A stretch of 64,000 nt of DNA, taken from Acidimicrobiales bacterium (GTDB lineage Bacteria; Actinomycetota; Acidimicrobiia; Acidimicrobiales; DATDAH01). The stretch lies in the NCBI GenBank assembly GCA_016794585.1, contig JAEUJM010000011.1:1-64000 (forward strand), in the 5' to 3' direction. The first letter of the stretch is position 1; each line of letters begins with the position of its first letter. Of this stretch, positions 57,538 through 64,000 are shown piece after piece. Both the position numbers and the translations under genes were made by a program. The notes below the pieces were generated by a model. That model was not told the DNA's origin. It made no database searches and saw only the letters and a program-made list of their open reading frames with translations.

Positions 57538-59021
57538 GCGGAGACCTCCTGGGTCGTGGCGGCCGCTTGGTACGAGGAGCCGCCGGGCAGGACGAGCTCG
57601 ACGGTGCCGGTGACGTGGGCGCCGAGCGAGTTCACCCCCTCGAGGGCGACGGTGACCTCGCCGGTCGTGGGGTCGGCGGACTGCACCGACCCCGAGTAGG
57701 TCATGGTGTCGCCGGGGTAGTTCGGGGCGCCGAGGCGCACCCGCAGGGCACGCACGAGGGCGCCCGGTCCGGCCCAGTCGGTGACGTAGCGCTCGGTCAG
57801 CCCGAGCGTGGTGTTGATGTTCATGAAGATGTCCTTCGAGCCGGCGTTCACGGCGATGTCGCGGTCGTGGTGGACCTCGGTGAAGTCCCGGGTGGCCAGT
57901 GCGCCGGCCACCACCAATGTCGGGGTGACGGGCACGGCGAACAGCGGGAGCACGTCGCCCTCGGTGGCTTCGGTGGCGGTGAGCGTGCCCTTGCGGGGAG
58001 CCGGCGTGGCGGGACGGAACTGGGGCAGGGTGATCGAGCCGCGGGCGTCGAGGGCCCCCTCTTCCTGGGCCGGGTGGCTGTCCAGCCAGGTGACCTCGAG
58101 GGGCATGCCCACCGCCAGCTGGTCACGGGTGACGCCGACCACGTTGGACACGATCCGGGGGCCTTCCTCCAGCTCGATGAGGCCCACGAAGACCGGATAG
58201 CGGAAGCCGTTGACCTGGGGGTACTGCGGCACCGCGAACGAGTAGAGGTGCCCACGACCCGAGGCCACGATCCAGCCCTGGTCGAAGCTGCCGCAGTCGG
58301 GGCAGCGGGGAGTCGGCGGACTGTGCAGGGCCTGGCAGCCCTGGCACTGCTGGATGCGCAGCTCGTGGCGGCGGGCGCCGTCCCAGAAGAACTGGTTGTC
58401 GAGGTTGATGGCGGGTCGGGGCCGGCGGGCCGGGTCCGGGTCGGGTGCCGGCTTGGCGCCCTCGGCGGGGGCGGCGGCCTGCTTGCCCGTGCCCGGCTTG
58501 AACTTGAGGACCCGGAAGAGCAGGTCGCCGACGTGCTCGCCGCCCTCGGTCGAGTAGCGGTGGCGGGTGGTGACGAAGTGACCGATGCCGAGACCGGTGG
58601 CCTTCTCCTCGGACACGGCGTCGAGCACCTCGACGTTCGACAGGCGCTCGCCGGGGCGGACGTAGCGCTGCAGCTCGAGCTCGGAGTTCACCGCCACCAC
58701 GGAGGTGAAGCCGGCGGCCTCGAGGAGAGCGAGGGCGCGGCCCCGGGGGCTCTCGGCGCTGCGCTGGTGCTTGAGGCCGCCTCGGTCCCAGACGTCGAGC
58801 ATGGCCGGCGGGGCCACGATGCCGCCGAGGGGCGTGCCGGCGGCGAAGCCGTCGTCGAGGTAGAGCGGGTTGTCGTCGCCCATGGCGTCGCACCAGTGGG
58901 CGACCATCGCCTCGTTCACGGCGTGGCGGGGCACGGTCGGCGGGCCCTCGCTGCCGACGAGGGCACGCAGGCGGTCGAGCAGGTCGTCGGCCACGGCGGT
59001 GTCGGCGGCGGTGTCGGTCAT
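57534..59021 (-). CDS. MaoC - DUF35 - MaoC fusion, ChsH2/ChsH1-like hydratase
   Basis: 495 residues from ATG 59021. Domain order: N-terminal MaoC-like hot-dog (about 25-165, HWCDAMGDDNPLYLDDGFAA); DUF35 zinc ribbon and OB-fold (about 205-340, IQQCQGCQALHSPPTPRCPD with the C-x2-C...C-x2-C set); C-terminal MaoC (about 365-490, GALATRDFTEVHHDRDIAVN, then SKDIFMNINTTLG). In Mycobacterium, ChsH2 is MaoC-DUF35 and ChsH1 a separate MaoC; here both are one chain. It should hydrate an enoyl-CoA of a shortened steroid side chain and dock Ltp2 through DUF35. Confidence 0.9.
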   Translation of the reverse strand: MTDTAADTAVADDLLDRLRALVGSEGPPTVPRHAVNEAMVAHWCDAMGDDNPLYLDDGFAAGTPLGGIVAPPAMLDVWDRGGLKHQRSAESPRGRALALLEAAGFTSVVAVNSELELQRYVRPGERLSNVEVLDAVSEEKATGLGIGHFVTTRHRYSTEGGEHVGDLLFRVLKFKPGTGKQAAAPAEGAKPAPDPDPARRPRPAINLDNQFFWDGARRHELRIQQCQGCQALHSPPTPRCPDCGSFDQGWIVASGRGHLYSFAVPQYPQVNGFRYPVFVGLIELEEGPRIVSNVVGVTRDQLAVGMPLEVTWLDSHPAQEEGALDARGSITLPQFRPATPAPRKGTLTATEATEGDVLPLFAVPVTPTLVVAGALATRDFTEVHHDRDIAVNAGSKDIFMNINTTLGLTERYVTDWAGPGALVRALRVRLGAPNYPGDTMTYSGSVQSADPTTGEVTVALEGVNSLGAHVTGTVELVLPGGSSYQAAATTQEVSA

Positions 59022-59165
59022 GCGGTCTCCTTCGTCGCACCGCCCACGGTCAGCGATGCACATCCTGTCCGTTCATCATGTCCGCGATGGGAGGCGGACC
59101 TCGCGTCCAGGTTCGCCGGACTGCCCGCCTACGCTCGGGTCGATGCGAGGTCGAGGGCGGCGGCA

Positions 59166-60824
59166 ATGAGGTGGCGCGGGCCGTTTCGGGCGCGCACCCT
59201 TCGACAGGACGCCACGGCGGGGTTGGTGCTGGGCCTCCAGTCCGTGCCCGACGGGCTCGCGACCGGCCTCCTTGCCGGGCTCAATCCGCTGGCCGGCCTC
59301 AACGGCTACCTGGTGGGCACGGCGGCGGGCGCCCTGTTCACCAGCTCGACCTTCATGGCGGTCCAGGGCACCGGGGCGATGGCGATGGTCATCGCCGACG
59401 TGCCCGCCATCCGGGACGCGTCCGACCCGGCGCGTGCCCTCGTGACGCTCTCGGTCCTCACCGGCGCCGTGATGATCGCGGCGGGGCTGTTCCGGCTCGG
59501 CACCGTCCTGCGCTTCGTGTCCAACGCGGTGATGGTGGGCTTCATCAACGCCGTCGGCGTGAACATCGTGCTCGGGCAGCTGGCCAACCTGACCGGCTAC
59601 CAGGCCGAGGGCGCGAACCGTCTGATCCGGGCGGTCAACACCGTGCTCCATCCGGGACGTCTCGACGGTTGGAGCCTCGTGACCGGCCTCGCCACCATCG
59701 CGCTCATCGTGGTCCTCGAGCGGACCCGTCTCCGGGCGATGGGCCTCGTCGTCGCGGTCGTGGTGACCTCGGCCTTCGCTCAGCTGGCGGGTTGGGACAG
59801 CGTGGCCACGCTGGCCGACCTCGGCGTCGTGGCCGACTCCCTCCCGACGCCCGAGCTCCCGCTGCTGCGGATGGTGCCGGCGCTGATCGTGCCGGCGGTC
59901 TCCCTCGCGTTCGTGGGCCTGGTGCAGGGGGCGGGGATCTCCGCGAACTTCCCCAACCCCGACGGCAGCTACCCCGAGGCGTCCCGTGACTTCATCGGTC
60001 AGGGCGCGGGCAATGTCGCCTCGGGTCTGTTGCAGGGCATGCCCGTCGGTGGCTCCGTGTCGGCCACGTCGCTGAACAAGGTGGCGGGCGCCCGCTCGCG
60101 CCAGTCGTTGCTGATCGCCTCGGTGGTGATGGCGGCGGTGATCGTGTTGTTCGGTGACGCCGTCGGCGACGTGGCCATGCCGGCGCTGGCCGGGCTGCTG
60201 ATCCTGATCGGCTACCGGACCATCAAGCCGGCGGACCTCGAGTCGGTGTGGCGTACCGGGGTCGTGCAGAAGGCGGTTCTCGGCGTCACCTTCGTCCTCA
60301 CCCTGGTCGTGCCGTTGCAGTACGCCGTCCTCCTCGGCGTCGGGCTCTCGGTGGTGCTCCACGTCGTGCGTCAGTCCAACCAGGTGGCGATCCGCCGGCG
60401 GGTCGCCGGCTCCGACGGCTACGTCGTCGAGGTCGACCCTCCCGCCGTGCTGCCGGCGCACGAGGTCGTGGTGCTCCAGCCGTACGGCAGCCTGTTCTTC
60501 GCGGCGGCGCCGGTCTTCGAGGGAGCCCTGCCGGCGGTGGGCGACGGGTCGACCGGCTCGGTGGTCATCCTCCGCCTGCGGGGCCGCAGCGACCTGGGGA
60601 CGTCGTTCATGGACGTCCTCCACCGCTACGCCGAGGCACTGACTTCCGCCGGCAGCCGCCTGATGGTGGTCTCGGCCAACGACCGGATCATCGAGCAGCT
60701 GGCCGTCACCGGCATCACCGCGGTGATCGGGGCCGACGCCGTCTACCCGGGTGACGAGCGCGTCGGCGCGACGATCGAACGGGCCTCGGCCGACGCCCAG
60801 GCCTGGGTCGACGCGCACCGCTGA
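59166..60824 (+). CDS. SulP-family anion (sulfate-type) transporter with STAS domain
   Basis: 552 residues from ATG 59166. About eleven membrane helices with the SulP start FRARTLRQDATAGLVLGLQS and the VPDGLATGLLAGLNPLAGL substrate-site loop, GNVASGLLQGMPVGGSVSAT and a C-terminal STAS domain at about 430-545 (VVVLQPYGSLFFAAAPVFEG). SulP proteins carry sulfate, bicarbonate or related anions. The alkylsulfatase gene that follows on the same strand makes sulfate the best guess. Divergent from the ChsH-like gene. Confidence 0.92.
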   Translation: MRWRGPFRARTLRQDATAGLVLGLQSVPDGLATGLLAGLNPLAGLNGYLVGTAAGALFTSSTFMAVQGTGAMAMVIADVPAIRDASDPARALVTLSVLTGAVMIAAGLFRLGTVLRFVSNAVMVGFINAVGVNIVLGQLANLTGYQAEGANRLIRAVNTVLHPGRLDGWSLVTGLATIALIVVLERTRLRAMGLVVAVVVTSAFAQLAGWDSVATLADLGVVADSLPTPELPLLRMVPALIVPAVSLAFVGLVQGAGISANFPNPDGSYPEASRDFIGQGAGNVASGLLQGMPVGGSVSATSLNKVAGARSRQSLLIASVVMAAVIVLFGDAVGDVAMPALAGLLILIGYRTIKPADLESVWRTGVVQKAVLGVTFVLTLVVPLQYAVLLGVGLSVVLHVVRQSNQVAIRRRVAGSDGYVVEVDPPAVLPAHEVVVLQPYGSLFFAAAPVFEGALPAVGDGSTGSVVILRLRGRSDLGTSFMDVLHRYAEALTSAGSRLMVVSANDRIIEQLAVTGITAVIGADAVYPGDERVGATIERASADAQAWVDAHR

Positions 60825-60851
60825 GGGGGAGGTGTAGGCAGCGGGTCACAG

Positions 60852-60867
60852 AGCGCGGGCCCGCGCT
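60852..60867 (+). terminator. GC palindrome after the SulP gene
   Basis: AGCGCGGGCCCGCGCT, a perfect 16-bp palindrome 28 bases after the SulP stop and 75 before the alkylsulfatase start. Possibly a terminator or operator separating the two. Confidence 0.4.
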
Positions 60868-60942
60868 ACCGTCCCGAACGAGCATCACATGATGGCCCCT
60901 GCGACCGGGTGGCCCCGCCGTGCACCCATCCGAGGAGCGACC

Positions 60943-62832
60943 ATGACCGACCCCCAGGCAACCGAGGCGACCCGAGCCGCCATCGCCGAGATGGCGGCGT
61001 CGTTGCCGATGCACGACCGTCAGGACTTCGCCGACGCCACCCGGGGCTTCCTCGGCCGGTCCGAGCAGCGCCAGGTCACCGCCGACGACGGCCGGGTCGT
61101 GTGGGACCTCGACGCCTACGACTTCCTCCGCAGCGCCGACGCGCCGGACACCGCCAACCCCAGCCTGTGGCGCCAGGGCCAGGTGCTCATCGAGGACGGG
61201 CTGTTCGAGGTCGTCCCGGGCATCTACCAGTTGCGCGGCTTCGACCTCTCGGTGATGAGCATCGTCGAGGGGGAGACCGGGGTCATCGTGATCGACCCGC
61301 TCATCTCCAGCGAGACCGCGGCGGCCGCGTTCGCCCTGTACACCGAACACCGCGGCGATCGCCCGGTCAAGGCGATGATCTACACCCACTCGCACGTGGA
61401 CCACTTCGGCGGGGTGAAGGGCATCATCACCGACGAGCAGGTGGCCGCCGGCGAGGTGGCCGTGATCGCCCCCGAAGGGTTCATGCACCACGCCATCGCC
61501 GAGAACGTCTTCGCCGGCACCGCCATGCTGCGTCGGGCCGGCTACATGTACGGCGCCGCGCTCGACGTCGGGCCGGCCGGCCAGATCGGCACCGGCCTCG
61601 GCCAGACCACCTCGACGGGCACGGTGAGCCTCATCGCGCCAACGGTCGACATCACTCACACCGGCCAGACCGTCACGGTCGACGGCGTCGAGATCGAGTT
61701 CCAGCTGACCCCGGGCACCGAGGCGCCGGCGGAGATGAACTTCTTCTTCCCGCAGCACCGGGCGCTGTGCACGGCGGAGAACACCTCGCACACGCTCCAC
61801 AACGTCCTGACCATCCGCGGAGCGGTGGTGCGCGACGCCCACGCCTGGGCGCACTACCTCACCGAGACCCTGGCCTTGTGGGGCGGCGAGCTCGACGTCG
61901 TCTTCGCCTCCCACCACTGGCCGACCTGGGGACGCGAGCAAGGCGTCGAGTTCCTCGCCATGCAACGGGACCTCTACCTCTACCTGCACGACCAGACGCT
62001 GCGCATGATCAACCAGGGGTGCACCGGCCCCGAGATCGCAGAGGCGATCAGGATGCCGCCGGCGCTCGAGCAGCAGTGGCACACCCACGGGTACTACGGC
62101 TCGGTCAGCCACAACGTGAAGGCCATCTACCAGCGCTACATGGGCTGGTACGACGCCAACCCCGCCAACCTCTGGCCCCATCCGCCCGAGGCGGTGGCCG
62201 GCCGCTACGTCCGGGCGATGGGCGGCCGCGACGGTGCCCTCGCCGTTGCGCGACAGGCGTGGGACGAGGGCGACTACCGCTGGTGCGCCGAGGTCGGCAA
62301 GCACCTCGTCTTCGCCGACCCCGGTGACGAGGACGCCCGGATGCTGCTCGCCGACGCCCTGGAGCAGCTCGGGTTCGGCGCGGAGAACGGGACGTGGCGC
62401 AACGCGTACCTGGCTGGCGCCACCGAGCTGCGGAGCGGCTCGTTCGGCACCCCCGCCACGACGTCACCCGACATGGTGCTGGCCCTGAGCGTGTCGCAGG
62501 TCTTCGACAGCGTTGCGGTGCGCATCGACGGGCCTCGCGCCTGGGACGAGCACCTGCGTCTCGCCTGGCGGATCACCGACGAGGACGCCGTCTACCTGAC
62601 CGAGCTCCGCCACGGCGCCCTGCACCATCGCACCGTGACGGCGGTGCCCGACGGCGTCACCACCTTCACCCTGGCCCGGGTGGCGCTCATCGGGCTGGTC
62701 ACCGGGACGCTCGACCTCGCGGGCGCCATCGCCGACGGCACCGTGACGGTCGACGGCGACCCCGGCGTGCTGGGTCGCCTCGTCGGCCTGATCGCGCCGG
62801 TCGACCCCGACTTCGACATCGTCGTGCCCTGA
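60943..62832 (+). CDS. Alkyl sulfatase, SdsA1-like (metallo-beta-lactamase fold)
   Basis: 629 residues from ATG 60943, preceded by CGAGGAGCGACC. Metallo-beta-lactamase domain with the zinc motif THSHVDHFGG (H149, H151, D153, H154), then EMNFFFPQHRALCTAENTSH with the later ligands, and VFASHHWPTWG. The middle helical dimerisation domain (MGWYDANPANLWPHPPEAVA) and the C-terminal SCP2-like domain (about 510-629, lipid-binding fold) complete the SdsA1 three-domain plan. It hydrolyses sulfate esters of alkyl chains such as dodecyl sulfate. No signal peptide is clear. Fits the upstream sulfate transporter and the arylsulfatase elsewhere. Confidence 0.93.
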   Translation: MTDPQATEATRAAIAEMAASLPMHDRQDFADATRGFLGRSEQRQVTADDGRVVWDLDAYDFLRSADAPDTANPSLWRQGQVLIEDGLFEVVPGIYQLRGFDLSVMSIVEGETGVIVIDPLISSETAAAAFALYTEHRGDRPVKAMIYTHSHVDHFGGVKGIITDEQVAAGEVAVIAPEGFMHHAIAENVFAGTAMLRRAGYMYGAALDVGPAGQIGTGLGQTTSTGTVSLIAPTVDITHTGQTVTVDGVEIEFQLTPGTEAPAEMNFFFPQHRALCTAENTSHTLHNVLTIRGAVVRDAHAWAHYLTETLALWGGELDVVFASHHWPTWGREQGVEFLAMQRDLYLYLHDQTLRMINQGCTGPEIAEAIRMPPALEQQWHTHGYYGSVSHNVKAIYQRYMGWYDANPANLWPHPPEAVAGRYVRAMGGRDGALAVARQAWDEGDYRWCAEVGKHLVFADPGDEDARMLLADALEQLGFGAENGTWRNAYLAGATELRSGSFGTPATTSPDMVLALSVSQVFDSVAVRIDGPRAWDEHLRLAWRITDEDAVYLTELRHGALHHRTVTAVPDGVTTFTLARVALIGLVTGTLDLAGAIADGTVTVDGDPGVLGRLVGLIAPVDPDFDIVVP

Positions 62833-62888
62833 AGCGGGCGGCGGGCGGCTCCCGGGCGGCGGACGGCGGAGCGCCGCGCCGGCGGTCA

Positions 62889-62904
62889 GGCGGGGTCACC
62901 CGCC
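62889..62904. terminator. Hairpin between convergent alkylsulfatase and hemerythrin genes
   Basis: GGCGGG / CCCGCC with a 4-base loop GTCA, inside a very GC-rich 82-base gap. Confidence 0.45.
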
Positions 62905-62914
62905 TTGGACCGGG

Positions 62915-63616
62915 TCAGGAGGCGCTGGGCCGGTCGACGAGGGAGGCGAGGTCCGGGGTGCGCGACTCGACGACCGACCACGTGGCGGCGTCGACGCCGT
63001 CGTGGATCTGGGCCATAAGGGCGGCGAGGGCCGGCGCGGGCATCGCCGAGGCGATGTTGCGGAGCCGGAGCTCGAGGTGGTCGGGGCTGAGCGCCGACGT
63101 GACCCAGGGCTGCAGCTGTGGATCCGCCGGCAGCGAGCTGATGATGGTGCGGAAGAGTGCGGACTGCTCGTCCGTGCTGAAGAGGCCGTCCACCTGGGTG
63201 AGCGCGGTGGCTTCTTCGTGCTCGAGGTGCGCCTTCAGCGAATCGCGCATGTCCGCCGTGAGGCCGACCAGCTCGGTGAGGGCGTCCGCTGCCCGGGTGG
63301 CGTTGGCCGCCAGGAGTGCGGCGCCGACGGCGTACACCGCGAGCTGCTCGTCGCGGTGCTCCTGCCCGAGGTCGGCCTCGATGGAACCGCCCCGTTCGGC
63401 GATGGCGGGGAACATGATCCCGTCCTCCACCTCGGAGTGGGCACGGAGCTCGCGGTCGAAGGCCCAGAAGCGCGTGGCGAAGGCATCGAGGCGGTCGAGG
63501 GTGAGCGCCTCGGCGTCTTCGGCGATGCCGGTGACCTCGTGGTCGAGCGCCTCGTGCAGGTCGTACCAGGTCTTCAGCGGGCCGGTGATGCGTCCGGGCT
63601 GGTCGGTGTTGGTCAT
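62915..63616 (-). CDS. Hemerythrin-like domain protein
   Basis: 233 residues. A four-helix HHE-type domain at about 15-160: DLHEALDHEVTGIAEDAE, RAHSEVEDGIMFPAIAE, GQEHRDEQLAVY and KAHLEHEEATALTQ supply the His and Glu ligands for a di-iron site. The extra C-terminal 70 residues form a helical tail. Such proteins bind O2 or NO or act in iron/redox stress. The gene lies just downstream of the MFS gene that leaves the window (start 60 bases after that stop) and could share its transcript. Confidence 0.85.
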   Translation of the reverse strand: MTNTDQPGRITGPLKTWYDLHEALDHEVTGIAEDAEALTLDRLDAFATRFWAFDRELRAHSEVEDGIMFPAIAERGGSIEADLGQEHRDEQLAVYAVGAALLAANATRAADALTELVGLTADMRDSLKAHLEHEEATALTQVDGLFSTDEQSALFRTIISSLPADPQLQPWVTSALSPDHLELRLRNIASAMPAPALAALMAQIHDGVDAATWSVVESRTPDLASLVDRPSAS

Positions 63617-63640
63617 GGGTCGGTCTCCTGTGTCTGGGTT

Positions 63641-63675
63641 CGGTCGGGGGTCGGGTGTCGGGTGTCGGGGTGCGG
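63641..63675. repeat. Short GTCGGGT-type tandem repeat
   Basis: About four imperfect copies of a 7-8-base GTCGGGT/GTCGGGG unit lie in the 60-base gap between the hemerythrin and MFS genes. Low complexity; no function suggested. Confidence 0.5.
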
Positions 63676-63676
63676 C

Positions 63677-64000
63677 TCAGAGGTCGGCGGACGTGACGTC
63701 GACCACCTGCTTCGGTGCCCGGAGGGCCACGAACACTGCGGCGATCAGGAGGATCCCGGCGGCGGTGAGGGTGGCGGCGTGCATGCCGTCGACGAACGCC
63801 CGCGACGCGGCGTGGGCGATCTCGACGCCTCGGGCGCCGGCGTGCTGCGGGGCGCTCTCGGCGACGGCGATCGAAGACTCGATGGCGTCGGCGATCTTCG
63901 GTGGGATCCCGGTGAGCTCGCCCGCCACGCCCGACGTGTAGCGGCTGGTGACGATGCTCCCGAGCACGGCGATGCCGAGGGCGGTGCCCAGCTCTCGTGA
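63677..64000 (-). CDS. MFS drug exporter (DHA2 type), C-terminal part
   Basis: 108 codons including the stop; the gene enters from beyond the right edge. The visible part starts SRELGTALGIAVLGSIVTSR, the typical helix 11-12 segment of EmrB/QacA-type exporters. An exported loop (ESAPQHAGARGVEIAHAASR) and the last helix (HAATLTAAGILLIAAVFVAL) follow. A complete relative is at 30332-31792. Confidence 0.8.
   Translation of the reverse strand, partial: SRELGTALGIAVLGSIVTSRYTSGVAGELTGIPPKIADAIESSIAVAESAPQHAGARGVEIAHAASRAFVDGMHAATLTAAGILLIAAVFVALRAPKQVVDVTSADL

Noticed and set aside
57567-60824. A 1085-codon plus-strand frame whose first half crosses the ChsH-like gene
   Set aside because: The first 530 codons are antisense to a well-supported gene; the SulP start at 59166 fits the family N-terminus.

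Overview
The window is very GC-rich, uses TGA stops and GTG starts heavily, and carries families typical of Actinomycetota: DUF222/HNH protein, SigE-type ECF sigma factors, YkcB/GtrA glycosyl transfer, a ChsH-like MaoC/DUF35 protein and many leaderless-looking promoters. Class Acidimicrobiia is my best guess from overall flavour, but no phylogenetic marker is present. I found no rRNA, tRNA, CRISPR array, insertion sequence, integrase or replication origin. It reads as ordinary chromosome with dense, mostly intact genes. The two end genes are cut by the window edges.

Layout. 1-7.3 kb: DUF222/HNH fragment, an ECF sigma factor with a membrane-anchored double Kelch propeller, a small membrane protein, a lipoprotein cytochrome c, ApbE and a secreted RCC1 propeller. 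7.4-14.2 kb: a cell-envelope glycosylation locus with a response regulator, GT2-GtrA fusion, GtrA protein, histidine kinase and GT39/YkcB-like transferase. Two nearly identical promoter/operator blocks precede its two glycosyltransferase genes. 14.2-24.8 kb: cupin, CASTOR/POLLUX-type channel, DUF2269 and VOC proteins, EamA exporter, an acidic-tail/ferric-reductase operon, and LivG/LivF ATPases without permeases. 24.8-32.3 kb: arylsulfatase, two tandem small zinc-ribbon proteins, a second sigma/Kelch cassette and an MFS exporter. 32.3-39.8 kb: COQ4-like protein, VOC protein, a hydrolase-fold protein lacking the nucleophile, a lipoprotein, an SsuD-like monooxygenase, and a DrrAB-type exporter divergent from its likely MarR regulator. 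39.9-48.5 kb: CAP protein, aldehyde dehydrogenase, a two-gene operon behind a Fur-like box, polysaccharide deacetylase, NHL propeller, lipid kinase and AhpD-like protein. 48.6-55.4 kb: inositol-phosphatase-like enzyme, a heterodimeric ABC exporter, GH127 glycosidase, and a small CPCH membrane protein under a CsoR-like operator. 55.5-64 kb: SDR, Ltp2-like aldolase with a MaoC-DUF35-MaoC fusion (steroid side-chain type), SulP transporter, alkylsulfatase, hemerythrin protein and the end of a DHA2 exporter.

Themes. Regulation is unusually legible. Two paralogous sigma/Kelch cassettes share one ECF promoter design down to the base spacing. An OmpR-type direct repeat recurs at identical distance from two glycosyltransferase starts. 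MarR, Fur-like and CsoR-like operators each overlap predicted promoters. Several long intergenic palindromes (14.2, 23.7, 31.9, 34.0 and 51.4 kb) are not explained by genes, and two of them are copies of one element. Functionally the region leans to envelope/exported proteins (at least four extracytoplasmic beta-propeller proteins), sulfur scavenging (two sulfatases, SulP, SsuD-like enzyme) and lipid/steroid catabolism. All functional statements rest on reading motifs by eye; no database search was run.
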